The notes under the pieces were generated by a model, which was not told the origin of the DNA, ran no database searches, and was given only the letters and a program-made list of their open reading frames with translations. Shown in pieces: positions 15,651 to 22,722 of a stretch of DNA of 37,162 bases (position 1 is its first letter; the number at the start of each line of letters is the position of its first letter). The position numbers and the translations under genes are program-made. The DNA is from Clostridia bacterium (GTDB lineage Bacteria > Bacillota > Clostridia > Oscillospirales > Acutalibacteraceae): contig JAFWYP010000017.1 in NCBI GenBank assembly GCA_017517665.1, forward strand, positions 1 to 37,162, read 5' to 3'.

Positions 15651-17020
15651 GCTCTTATGATTTCCTGAACAATTACAACAATGCGAAGGCTTGAAAGCAA
15701 GGTAAGAATATCTTCCCAAAGTGCTTCGATGCCTGTTTTCTTAACAAATTCAAGTTTTTCTGCACCGTTGTCAATTGTAAGCGCCTGAGTGAGAGTCATT
15801 CCGCCTTCACCGAGAAGTTCTGCTCTTACATAGAGATAATCTTCTGCGCCTTCGATTGTGTCAAGGTCGAGAGTTATTTCGCCCTCACCGATATCGTACT
15901 TTGCGATAACCTTGCCGTTTGCAATGAACTGAAGTTTATCAGCATCTCTTGCGGAAACAGTGATTTTGTGTCCGTCAACAGAAACCTTTGTAAACATAGG
16001 ATAAGGCATACCGATTTCATCAATAACATCAAATTCCTTATCAGGTCCGATATCATTAACAACATTCTTGCGGAGATTTCTTGTTACCATGAAGAAGTTA
16101 CCGTTCTGCATTGTTTCCTTGATGTTTTCAACATTGTTTTCTTCCATCATGAAAATGCTGAATGATGAGTTAACCATGCTCTTGGTGTGAGCGTCGGTAT
16201 TGCTGAAACCGATAACGTTCTTGCCATAGGGAAGAGTGTACATAAGAAGGTTATCCCAGAGAACTCTGTCATAGCCTGTTGTGCCGTTCTTTTCGTTGAA
16301 AACTTCGGTGCCGAGGCATGAATCATATTTAAGAATGATATCACCGAACTGCTTTATCATCTCGGGATCGTTTACAACCTCGGGATTTGCATTGGAATTA
16401 AGCCAGTCACCGGGATGGTTGATGTGTGAAAGACCGCCGTTTGCATCAGCAAAAGCAACTGCATCTTCATATCCTGACATACCTTCAAAGCTCTGGAAGC
16501 CCATGCCTGTAGCCCCGTCAAGGAAATAACCGTTTACATGGTTCTTTGAGAGAGCAATGAAGTTGAATTCATTTGCACCGAGAACGGGAACCATCTTCTT
16601 GTTTCTGATGGTGACACCGTCATAGAGAGGATATGTGCCGTTCTGAATTGCGGTGTATTCCTCTGTGGTGAGATGCTCATACTTGCAGCCGATGATGGGC
16701 TGATAGAGGTAGAGAGGAGGAAACATGGGAGCCTTGTCCCAATCAACGCCTGTGACGCCGTGGTCTGCGTTTGCAACGAAATCGTAATCCTGATTATAAT
16801 ATTCTTTTATCATAACGCTGAGAGATTCGCTTGCATCGCTGTAGGTTGTGTGAGTGTGGAGAGTGCCTTTGTATGCACCCCATGCGTTGTCGCCTTCCCA
16901 TACAACATCCTTGTAGGGTGAAACGATAACATAGTCTCCGCCTTCGGCGCTTGCACCGATAATTCCGACGGAAAGAACGAGCATAACGCTCAGAACTGCG
17001 CAAAGAATTTTCTTAAGCAT
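15644..17020 (-). CDS. Secreted PHP-domain metal-dependent phosphoesterase-like protein
   Basis: The 458-residue product starts with a signal peptide ('MLKKILCAVLSVMLVLS', likely cut after ASA near residue 25). The PHP fold follows: 'LHTHTTYSDAS' with H55 and H57, 'NADHGVTGVDW', and later 'LSHINHPGDWLN' and 'FSNTDAHTKSM' as further metal ligands. A beta-rich C-terminal domain (about 345-440) is probably a substrate- or wall-binding module. Secreted PHP proteins may act on phosphodiesters outside the cell; the substrate is unknown. The start was chosen for its signal peptide and the GGAGG 7 nt upstream. It follows the acyltransferase by 53 nt on the same strand. Confidence 0.88.
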   Translation of the reverse strand: MLKKILCAVLSVMLVLSVGIIGASAEGGDYVIVSPYKDVVWEGDNAWGAYKGTLHTHTTYSDASESLSVMIKEYYNQDYDFVANADHGVTGVDWDKAPMFPPLYLYQPIIGCKYEHLTTEEYTAIQNGTYPLYDGVTIRNKKMVPVLGANEFNFIALSKNHVNGYFLDGATGMGFQSFEGMSGYEDAVAFADANGGLSHINHPGDWLNSNANPEVVNDPEMIKQFGDIILKYDSCLGTEVFNEKNGTTGYDRVLWDNLLMYTLPYGKNVIGFSNTDAHTKSMVNSSFSIFMMEENNVENIKETMQNGNFFMVTRNLRKNVVNDIGPDKEFDVIDEIGMPYPMFTKVSVDGHKITVSARDADKLQFIANGKVIAKYDIGEGEITLDLDTIEGAEDYLYVRAELLGEGGMTLTQALTIDNGAEKLEFVKKTGIEALWEDILTLLSSLRIVVIVQEIIRAI

Positions 17021-17073
17021 TTTAAAGCCTCCTTGATTTGATGAATATATTAAACCACTTTTTGAAAAAGATG

Positions 17074-18087
17074 TCAATTATGTTTTGCAGGAACATTTGC
17101 TGCAAGGTTTATAATCTTATTGAATAATCCGTTTGCGGAAAAAAGAGTAACCGCCAATGCAAGCGGCAGAGAAAACCATTCCCAATGAACAGGCGAAAGC
17201 TTTTCGAGCATCGGCTGAATTCCGATATTATAGTAAAGTATATATAAAATTATATAGTGGAAAGCATAGACGGGAAGAGTGCGCCTGCCGATTTTTGCGG
17301 CAATTCCGAGGGGTGTTTTCGACGGAGTGAGAACGATAACCGCATAGCACAATGCCGCCGCAACCGCATAATATCCCAGACGAATCAGAAAACCGTATTC
17401 CTCACAGGTGTTGAGGGATGCAAAGGGATTTGCGCCCGTCACAAGGGGTCTGAGCCAATAATATCTTTCGCCGAAGAAAACCGCTGTCAGAACAAAGGCG
17501 GTGATGATAATAACGGAAAGAATTTTCGGCAAAGCTTTTCTGCAATGCGTTTCGATTTTCTTTGTATCGAAAAGATAGCCTGCATAATAAAACGGGAAGA
17601 AAACGATTATTCTTGAAAGCGCAAGAAAGCTGTTGATGTTTTTGTCGTATCCCGCAAGGCAGGCAACGAGAACTCCGAAAACCATGACATATTTCGGCGA
17701 AAAATCCTTAACGGCAATCGTTATCAGCGAATGCGCAAAAAGCGCAAGCATGAACCACGGCAAACCCGTTTCGGTGAAAACACTGAACGAGGTTTTTCCT
17801 GCCGAAATCCAAAAATAAAGGAAATTTATGAATTTCAGAACAAAATACATGACGAGATAGCCAAAAATCTTGTCTTTTCTCTTTTCGTTGACCGTCTTTT
17901 TTGCGAAAAGTCCCGAAACGAATATAAAAAGGGGCATATGGAAGGTGTAAATTGCGAGATACAGCGTTCGCATATACTCATTGCTTCGGGTGGAAAAATC
18001 GGCTATGTGACCGAGAACAACAAGAAAAATGAGAATGAATTTCAGAATATCCCATTTCTCAAGTCTTGAGGAAATTTCTTTTTTCAT
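17074..18087 (-). CDS. Acyltransferase family 3 membrane protein
   Basis: A 337-residue integral membrane protein with about ten hydrophobic helices. The N-terminal 'RLEKWDILKFILIFLVVLGHIADF' carries the conserved His of acyltransferase-3 (OafA/WecH-like) proteins, and 'FHMPLFIFVSGLFAKK' is the next family signature. Such enzymes transfer acetyl or other acyl groups to extracellular glycans or lipids. The start 'MKKEISSRLEKWD' has GGTGA 5 nt upstream; a longer frame begins inside the promoter. It is probably co-transcribed with the secreted PHP gene, which suggests a cell-surface job for both. Confidence 0.9.
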   Translation of the reverse strand: MKKEISSRLEKWDILKFILIFLVVLGHIADFSTRSNEYMRTLYLAIYTFHMPLFIFVSGLFAKKTVNEKRKDKIFGYLVMYFVLKFINFLYFWISAGKTSFSVFTETGLPWFMLALFAHSLITIAVKDFSPKYVMVFGVLVACLAGYDKNINSFLALSRIIVFFPFYYAGYLFDTKKIETHCRKALPKILSVIIITAFVLTAVFFGERYYWLRPLVTGANPFASLNTCEEYGFLIRLGYYAVAAALCYAVIVLTPSKTPLGIAAKIGRRTLPVYAFHYIILYILYYNIGIQPMLEKLSPVHWEWFSLPLALAVTLFSANGLFNKIINLAANVPAKHN

Positions 18088-18103
18088 AATAATCACCTGT
18101 AAA

Positions 18104-18133
18104 ATATTATCATGTGCGGACAATCCGTGTCAA
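18104..18133 (-). promoter_or_regulatory. Promoter of the acyltransferase-PHP pair
   Basis: -35 TTGACA (18133-18128), 18-nt spacer, -10 TAATAT (18109-18104) preceded by TGA as an extended -10. It lies 17 nt from the acyltransferase ATG, giving a very short leader. Confidence 0.7.
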
Positions 18134-18145
18134 GAGATACGGTAA

Positions 18146-18348
18146 GAAAGAAAGTCTGGCGGCGTTTTCTTCGACCGAAGGTGTATAAACTTCCGTTTCT
18201 GTTTCTGATGGTTAAGAAGCTCGAAAGACAAGGAACAACCGCTTTTCAGGCGTACTTGATGTACGTCGGAACGGGTGTGGTAAAGTAACACTTTCGGTTG
18301 TCTGTTGAGAAAGGAAGTCAGACGGCGTTTTCTTCGACCGCAGGTGTA
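18146..18348. repeat. Direct repeat pair with internal palindrome
   Basis: GGCGTTTTCTTCGACCG occurs at 18161-18177 and again at 18324-18340. Each copy continues as [A/C]AGGTGTA, giving 25 nt with one mismatch, and both are preceded by similar GAAAG(A/G)AAGTC. Between them lie AGGCGTAC...GTACGTCG (18248-18268), related to the repeat at 9553-9573, and an ACAACCG/CGGTTGT inverted pair (18235-18241, 18294-18300). This 300-nt stretch has no gene and marks the change from housekeeping to accessory genes. Confidence 0.65.
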
Positions 18349-18363
18349 GGTCTATATGAATTA

Positions 18364-18429
18364 AGGATACCAAAACAAAAACAACCCACGCTGATATGCT
18401 TTCAAAAAAATAATTTTTGGAGGTATCCT
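18364..18429 (+). promoter_or_regulatory. 5'-UTR hairpin covering the DUF6061-like ribosome site
   Basis: AGGATACC (18364-18371) is a perfect complement of GGTATCCT (18422-18429), and flanking A and T runs extend the pairing. The right arm overlaps the GGAGG at 18419-18423 and ends one base before the ATG. In the folded RNA the ribosome site would be largely hidden, which suggests translational control by an antisense RNA, protein or temperature. Confidence 0.6.
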
Positions 18430-18430
18430 A

Positions 18431-18685
18431 ATGAACTATATTAAATCTTGTGAATTCAACATTGACATTGCTTGCGTTGAGGTGAAGTTAACCGACGGTT
18501 CTATGGTGTCAATCGACTGCATTGCCGTCGAAAATGAATATGCAAACAATATGTACGAAGTATCGGAACTTGATTATCTTATCTATAATGAACCAATTAG
18601 TTATGTCACATTATTGCTTAGTGGCAAAATGAAAGAATATCTGCGGAGCAGCACTGATTACACGCCGTTATCAGATTTGAGATAA
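18431..18685 (+). CDS. DUF6061-like small protein
   Basis: An 84-residue cytoplasmic protein with no signal or membrane segment, rich in acidic residues and short beta strands: 'CVEVKLTDGSMVSIDCIAVEN' then a Tyr-rich middle and a helical end 'GKMKEYLRSST'. The look matches DUF6061 proteins often found on Clostridial conjugative elements; I rely on memory for that. GGAGG is 7 nt from ATG. Function unknown. It is the first gene of the accessory segment. Confidence 0.8.
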   Translation: MNYIKSCEFNIDIACVEVKLTDGSMVSIDCIAVENEYANNMYEVSELDYLIYNEPISYVTLLLSGKMKEYLRSSTDYTPLSDLR

Positions 18686-18899
18686 ACCAAATCACCAAAA
18701 ATTCAGATTTCTAAACCTTAAAAATTCGCCCATAATGTGCATTATACGTAAAAGTTGAGGTATAGGACAAATTATACGCATCTCTCAATTACCGTACTTT
18801 GAAACTGTTGATATACAAGGGCTTCAGACCCCTCAGAACGCTTACTTTTCCATCCTTTCATTTTGTTTCCGCTTTTCTCACAAATAGCACATTTTTATC

Positions 18900-18932
18900 A
18901 CAATATTCGATATAATATAAAAGGAATATTGT
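18900..18932. promoter_or_regulatory. Palindrome around a TATAAT box, likely XRE operator
   Basis: ACAATATTC (18900-18908) and GAATATTGT (18924-18932) form a perfect 9+9 inverted repeat, spaced 15 nt. The spacer contains TATAAT (18911-18916) reading toward the XRE gene about 190 nt away. No good -35 is visible. A dimeric regulator bound here would block the -10. The rest of the 420-nt gene-free stretch holds only a small AGCGGA/TCCGCT hairpin near 19030. Confidence 0.5.
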
Positions 18933-19105
18933 AAGATATTATGTTTGAGATAATACAAAAATCAGTTTTGTTACAATTTTATCTATTTCCATTACCTGAT
19001 TGAGAAGTTTAGCCTGAAAGTCCAAGCGGAAAGTCCGCTAAATCCTGAATATTTATTACCTGTTATGTTAAGATTATGATAGTAATTATAGATTCAGGTG
19101 ATGGA

Positions 19106-19330
19106 ATGTTATATCAACGTATCAGGGATTTGCGTGAGGATAAAAATCTGACGCAAAAACAGATGGGAGAAATTCTCTCGTGTAGCCAGCGTGTTTACAG
19201 CAACTATGAAAGAGGAGAGCTTGATATTCCCACAGATATACTTATAAAACTTGCAGATTTCCATGGTGTTTCCGTAGATTATTTGTTAAACAGAACAAAT
19301 AAACTCCGTTTTGATAAAAGCGATTATTAA
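19106..19330 (+). CDS. XRE-family helix-turn-helix regulator
   Basis: A 74-residue Cro/CI-type DNA-binding protein consisting only of the HTH domain: 'LYQRIRDLREDKNLTQKQMGEILSCSQRVYSNYERGELDIPTD' is broken here as segments 'LTQKQMGEIL' (helices 1-2), 'SQRVYSNYERGE' (recognition helix) and 'DYLLNR' (last helix). I start at the second in-frame ATG, which has AGGTGATGG before it and the family's N-terminus. It is likely to control itself or the neighbouring accessory genes, and an inverted repeat upstream is a candidate operator. Confidence 0.88.
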   Translation: MLYQRIRDLREDKNLTQKQMGEILSCSQRVYSNYERGELDIPTDILIKLADFHGVSVDYLLNRTNKLRFDKSDY

Positions 19331-19367
19331 CATTGATATGTTTTACAAGACATATCGGTGTTTTTTT
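19331..19367 (+). terminator. Terminator of the XRE gene
   Basis: CATTGATATGT pairs with ACATATCGGTG (11 bp, 2 G-U) and is followed by TTTTTTT. The stem begins directly after the XRE stop, and the T-run reaches the 3' end of the convergent clpP-like gene. Confidence 0.85.
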
Positions 19368-19938
19368 ATATGATTTTATCTATCAGACCAAATGACAGAG
19401 CATCTTCCGAAAACATAAAGTTGTCTCTATCGGTAGCATCAAGTATTTCTTCAATGTTTTTGTTTGTGTTCAGAGCGAGTATGTTGTTCAGTCTGTTTTT
19501 TACTTTTTGTATTCGTTTTGAAGCGATTTCGATATCAGATGCCTGACCTGATATTCCGCTAAGCGGCTGATGAAGCATAATTTCACTGTTGGTAAGAGCA
19601 TATCTTTTTCCTTTTGTTCCTCCTGCTAACAAGAATGCTGCCATAGAGTAACACGAACCGACACAAACCGTTGATATATCCGGTTTTATTTTGCACATAA
19701 CATCATAAATTGCAAAGCCTGCTGAAACCGAACCGCCGGAAGAATTGATATATAATTGAATATCTTTTTCATTGTCAACACTTTCAAGATACATAAGCTG
19801 AGCGGTTATTGATGCAGATTGATTTTCATCAATTTCTCCGAACAAATAAATAATTCTGTCTTGCAATAACCTGTCATAAAGACTGTAAATACATTCTTTG
19901 TTTTTTTCTTTTACAATAAGATTTGGTGTTATTAACAT
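19366..19938 (-). CDS. ClpP-family serine protease (accessory copy)
   Basis: A 190-residue caseinolytic peptidase subunit. The triad occupies canonical ClpP positions: S98 in 'GSCYSMAAFLLAGG', H123 in 'EIMLHQPLSG' and D172 in 'DATDRDNFMFS'. 'LYINSSGGSV' is the substrate strand. It should form the barrel protease and needs a Clp ATPase, not encoded here. The nucleophile surroundings (SCYSM rather than QAASM) differ from housekeeping ClpP, fitting an accessory paralogue. The ATG was chosen over an upstream GTG because GAGGAG is 8 nt away. It is the last gene of the minus-strand exonuclease/VirD4 operon. Confidence 0.93.
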   Translation of the reverse strand: MLITPNLIVKEKNKECIYSLYDRLLQDRIIYLFGEIDENQSASITAQLMYLESVDNEKDIQLYINSSGGSVSAGFAIYDVMCKIKPDISTVCVGSCYSMAAFLLAGGTKGKRYALTNSEIMLHQPLSGISGQASDIEIASKRIQKVKNRLNNILALNTNKNIEEILDATDRDNFMFSEDALSFGLIDKII

Positions 19939-19943
19939 CGTTA

Positions 19944-20030
19944 TCACTCCTCGTTTTTATCATTTGAAAACGGAATCGGTATACACCCTTCCTCAATATC
20001 TCTAAGTAATGCGGCTGTATTTAAAACCAT
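19944..20030 (-). CDS. Possible 28-residue linker ORF between virD4-like and clpP-like genes
   Basis: An ATG overlapping the last codons of the VirD4-like gene by 10 nt opens a 28-codon frame, 'MVLNTAALLRDIEEGCIPIP' followed by a charged Asn/Asp/Glu tail. It fills nearly the whole gap to clpP and contains the clpP ribosome site. Its own ribosome site is poor. It may be a translational coupler or a real microprotein. Confidence 0.35.
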   Translation of the reverse strand: MVLNTAALLRDIEEGCIPIPFSNDKNEE

Positions 20031-21430
20031 TGCATAGCCATTTTTTCTTTAACCGACATAACAGCCGGCGGAAACCGAGGAAATTGATATTCTTCAATAT
20101 CCGGTAATTCAGTTATAAAGGGATAGCATCTGCTATGGAGCAAAAGCATTTCTCCTTTTGTTTTAGAAAAACGCATCAGTTCTGAAGGTGATATTAATGG
20201 ATGACGAATTCCTGACAAGTCAGTTTGTGTTCCGCATAAATCACTCAGATCTTTAACAAGCTCAAGTTCTCTTCCTGACAGATAAAACAAATTCGTACAA
20301 TTTGAAATAATTGTCTGTGCATTATCTTTTCCGTATTTTGAGTAAAACTGTCTGAGCGATTGAACCACCAGATGAAAACGAATATCTCTTGCTCTCGCTG
20401 CTGTCAACATCGTTTCGGCTTGGCGTAAAGGTGGTATGTTGCAAAATTCATCTAAAACAAAATTAAAACGTATCGGAAGTTTTCCGTTATCAGTTTTTTT
20501 CGTTGCTGAGATCAAATACTGATAAAGCTGCTGTACAAACATAGATACAACAAAATTGTATCTGGTGCTTTCATCGGGAGTTATCATATAAACAATCGTT
20601 TTTTTGTATGGTATTTCATCAAAGTTAATGCCGACAGATGACATCAGACTCGATAAATTAGGTGATGTTATAAACCTGTTTATCATTGCAAATGCAGAAA
20701 TCATTATTGAACATAACGTTTTCTCACTCGCAGAGAAAAGGCAACCGTAATTAATTGATGCCAAACAGTTCAAAGGAAGCTTGGAAGCAATTTTTATTAA
20801 CGTTTCTGCACTTTCCAAAGAACACATTTTTGCCAAAGAATTAATATTAACCTTTGAACGAGATGAACAAGTCTCAAACATCAGAAGGATATTTGCCAAA
20901 AGCAAATTAGCTGCCGTTTCGTGCCAGAAAGGGTCAGCACGGCTGTTTCTCTGCTCATCGGCAACAATTTCAATAAAATCATTTATCATATTTATTGCAG
21001 CTTCCTTTTCGCCTGAACGATAAAGCTTCCACGGTGTACCCAACGGATTCCACCTGTGACTTGCTTTCGGATTTCTGAGATTGAGTATAAAAATCCTATA
21101 TCCCATTTTTTCTGCGATACCGGAAGTTCGGTTAAAAAGCTCTCCCTTCGGATCAGCAACAAACAGATTTTCACCGCTTGAAATAAGATAATTAATCAAA
21201 GGCATTATAAGACGTCTTGTCTTCATTGATCCGCTTGAACCGAATATTATACTGTGATTATCTCCAGAGTCCACAAAAACCCTTCCCGCTTTGGCAACCA
21301 ACGGTATACCGCCCTTTTCGGATTTGTCAAGCGTACATTCAAACGCGTCCTCTGTTATTTCTTCCTCGTATGCAAATCTTGAATCACCGAATGAGAATGA
21401 TTCGTTAAGATATTTTTCATATAGCTTCAT
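20021..21430 (-). CDS. VirD4/TraG-like ATPase lacking membrane anchor, altered Walker A
   Basis: A 469-residue protein of the type IV coupling protein family, the ATPases that feed DNA or protein into conjugative channels. 'VADPKGELF', 'RWNPLG', Walker B region 'FNFVLDEFCNIPPL' and 'ARARDIRFHLVVQSLRQF' are all family signatures. Two oddities stand out. There is no N-terminal membrane segment. The Walker A reads GSSGSMKT (about 64-71), with Met where the invariant Gly of GxxxxGK[ST] should be; the ATG codon is clear in the DNA. ATR: start chosen at 'MKLYEKYLN' with GAGAGG 9 nt upstream, overlapping the preceding gene by 14 nt. No relaxase or other secretion gene is nearby. Confidence 0.88.
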   Translation of the reverse strand: MKLYEKYLNESFSFGDSRFAYEEEITEDAFECTLDKSEKGGIPLVAKAGRVFVDSGDNHSIIFGSSGSMKTRRLIMPLINYLISSGENLFVADPKGELFNRTSGIAEKMGYRIFILNLRNPKASHRWNPLGTPWKLYRSGEKEAAINMINDFIEIVADEQRNSRADPFWHETAANLLLANILLMFETCSSRSKVNINSLAKMCSLESAETLIKIASKLPLNCLASINYGCLFSASEKTLCSIMISAFAMINRFITSPNLSSLMSSVGINFDEIPYKKTIVYMITPDESTRYNFVVSMFVQQLYQYLISATKKTDNGKLPIRFNFVLDEFCNIPPLRQAETMLTAARARDIRFHLVVQSLRQFYSKYGKDNAQTIISNCTNLFYLSGRELELVKDLSDLCGTQTDLSGIRHPLISPSELMRFSKTKGEMLLLHSRCYPFITELPDIEEYQFPRFPPAVMSVKEKMAMQWF

Positions 21431-21905
21431 TTTCATTTTCCTCTCGTATAAGACTGATTTTGCTTGATACTCTTTTTCTTTTTTCATTAACCCTTGCGTT
21501 ATCTTCCATAACGGAAGTTTTCATCGAACATGTTTTGATTTTCTGAATTAATGTTTCAGCTTTCTCTCTATCGCCTGTTCTTATGATAAAAGCAAAGACT
21601 GCCGCATTCCTTTCTGAATAGTCGAGCAATGCCGCAAATCTGTCATCATCCTCACAGCCTGTCCACTCACTTATATCAACCTCAACCAAACCGTAAAAAT
21701 GATTTTTAAACCTTTTGTTTGCGTTTATTATATTGTGCAGTATTGTCAGCTCACGAAACGAATCATCGCAAGGGTAATGCAGACTGAATGAGATTGTCGG
21801 TGTTTTTCCGTGAAAATTATATCCGCTTGTTCTCATAGCTTTCAATATTTGAACAGTCTTAGTGGTTGTATCCGAGTTCGGATAAGTTAAAATAACATAA
21901 TTCAT
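21417..21905 (-). CDS. Hypothetical protein in the exonuclease/VirD4 operon
   Basis: A 162-residue soluble protein that I do not recognise. It begins with a strand-helix unit, 'MNYVILTYPNSDTTTKTVQI', has an acidic centre ('WTGCEDDDRFAALLDYSER'), a strand 'AAVFAFIIRTGDREKAETL' and a Lys/Arg-rich C-terminal third. The alternating alpha/beta pattern suggests a small Rossmann-like fold, without a Walker motif. GGAGG is 7 nt from ATG. It sits 13 nt after the exonuclease and overlaps the VirD4-like start, so it probably works with one of them. Confidence 0.75.
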   Translation of the reverse strand: MNYVILTYPNSDTTTKTVQILKAMRTSGYNFHGKTPTISFSLHYPCDDSFRELTILHNIINANKRFKNHFYGLVEVDISEWTGCEDDDRFAALLDYSERNAAVFAFIIRTGDREKAETLIQKIKTCSMKTSVMEDNARVNEKRKRVSSKISLIREENENEAI

Positions 21906-21918
21906 AAAGGCACCTCCC

Positions 21919-22587
21919 TCAAACAGCCAAATCATAAAGTAAATCAAGCTTATCTGAGAATAAATCGCCTAATGTTGAACTGCAAGTGTTGAAAGATATT
22001 TCAAGCTTTCTGCTTGATGAGATGCGTTCTTCAAACTCATTGCCGTTTTCCATAATCTGAAGTATTCTCGCCGTGTTAAGAGCGTCATCACAAGCTCTGT
22101 GTGCTTGACCTTCGAAAAACAAATTTAATTTGCTGAGTGCGTCTTGAAGGTTGACTGCAGACTTGATTTTTGATTTTACTGAAAACTCTTTCTGCAGATC
22201 TATCCATTCTTTCGTACATAAAACTTCAAACCTGTCTTTACAGTTTTTCAGCTTACATTCTCCAAAAAATTGATGTTTATCACTGTTGCTCCACTCATAA
22301 ATTTTAAAATCGTCAGTTCCTATCCATTCATATAAAGCGGAAATTGCCCCCGCAAACTTCGGTGCCCCTGCCAAATGGCGGTTTGTTATTCCGGTCAAGA
22401 AGGAGCAATACTCATCAAGTGTGCTGTAAATCGGATGAACATAACTTGAAAAGCTGTCAATCAATTGATAGTCATCGTTCAATTTAACGGCACCTATTTC
22501 AATTATTTCATACTGCAATTTTTTTCTGTCAACAAACCTCGATGTAACAGGTGTGAATTCAAAATCAATAATAATATGATGGTTCAT
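21919..22587 (-). CDS. DEDDh-type 3'-5' exonuclease
   Basis: A 222-residue DnaQ/ERI1-like exonuclease. Motif ExoI is 'IIIDFEFTPV' (D8, E10), ExoII lies in 'FKIYEWSNSDKHQF', and ExoIIIh is 'AHRACDDALNTARIL' with the His and final Asp. These residues bind two metal ions for removing 3' nucleotides from DNA or RNA. The long insert after ExoI and 'IIEIGAVKL' resemble ERI1/KapD-like enzymes, which often act on RNA. A C-terminal extension of about 45 residues follows. It is the first gene of the operon, with GGAGG 6 nt before ATG and its own promoter. Confidence 0.92.
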   Translation of the reverse strand: MNHHIIIDFEFTPVTSRFVDRKKLQYEIIEIGAVKLNDDYQLIDSFSSYVHPIYSTLDEYCSFLTGITNRHLAGAPKFAGAISALYEWIGTDDFKIYEWSNSDKHQFFGECKLKNCKDRFEVLCTKEWIDLQKEFSVKSKIKSAVNLQDALSKLNLFFEGQAHRACDDALNTARILQIMENGNEFEERISSSRKLEISFNTCSSTLGDLFSDKLDLLYDLAV

Positions 22588-22616
22588 AATATACCTCCGT
22601 GATTTATTTCGGTAAG

Positions 22617-22645
22617 TATATATTACAAAACTTTACGTTGTTCAA
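22617..22645 (-). promoter_or_regulatory. Promoter of the exonuclease/VirD4/ClpP operon
   Basis: -35 TTGAAC (22645-22640), 17-nt spacer, -10 TATATA (22622-22617), ending 30 nt before the exonuclease ATG. The -35 box starts right at the T-tract of the terminator that ends the upstream kinase gene. Confidence 0.6.
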
Positions 22646-22698
22646 ATAAAAAAGATGATGCCGAACAGTTTCGGGGAATATCCCGGAAACTGTTCGGC
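22646..22698 (-). terminator. Terminator of the kinase/NTPase gene
   Basis: On the minus strand GCCGAACAGTTTC and GAAACTGTTCGGC form a perfect 13-bp stem (22698-22686 with 22672-22660), extended by GGG/CCC after one mismatch, and followed by ATCATCTTTTTTATTT. Confidence 0.88.
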
Positions 22699-22722
22699 GT
22701 ATGTGCTTTATTAAATTTAATC

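Noticed and set aside
19360-22600. Complete conjugation module
   Set aside because: Only a VirD4-like ATPase is present; no relaxase, VirB4, VirB6 or peptidoglycan hydrolase gene is visible.
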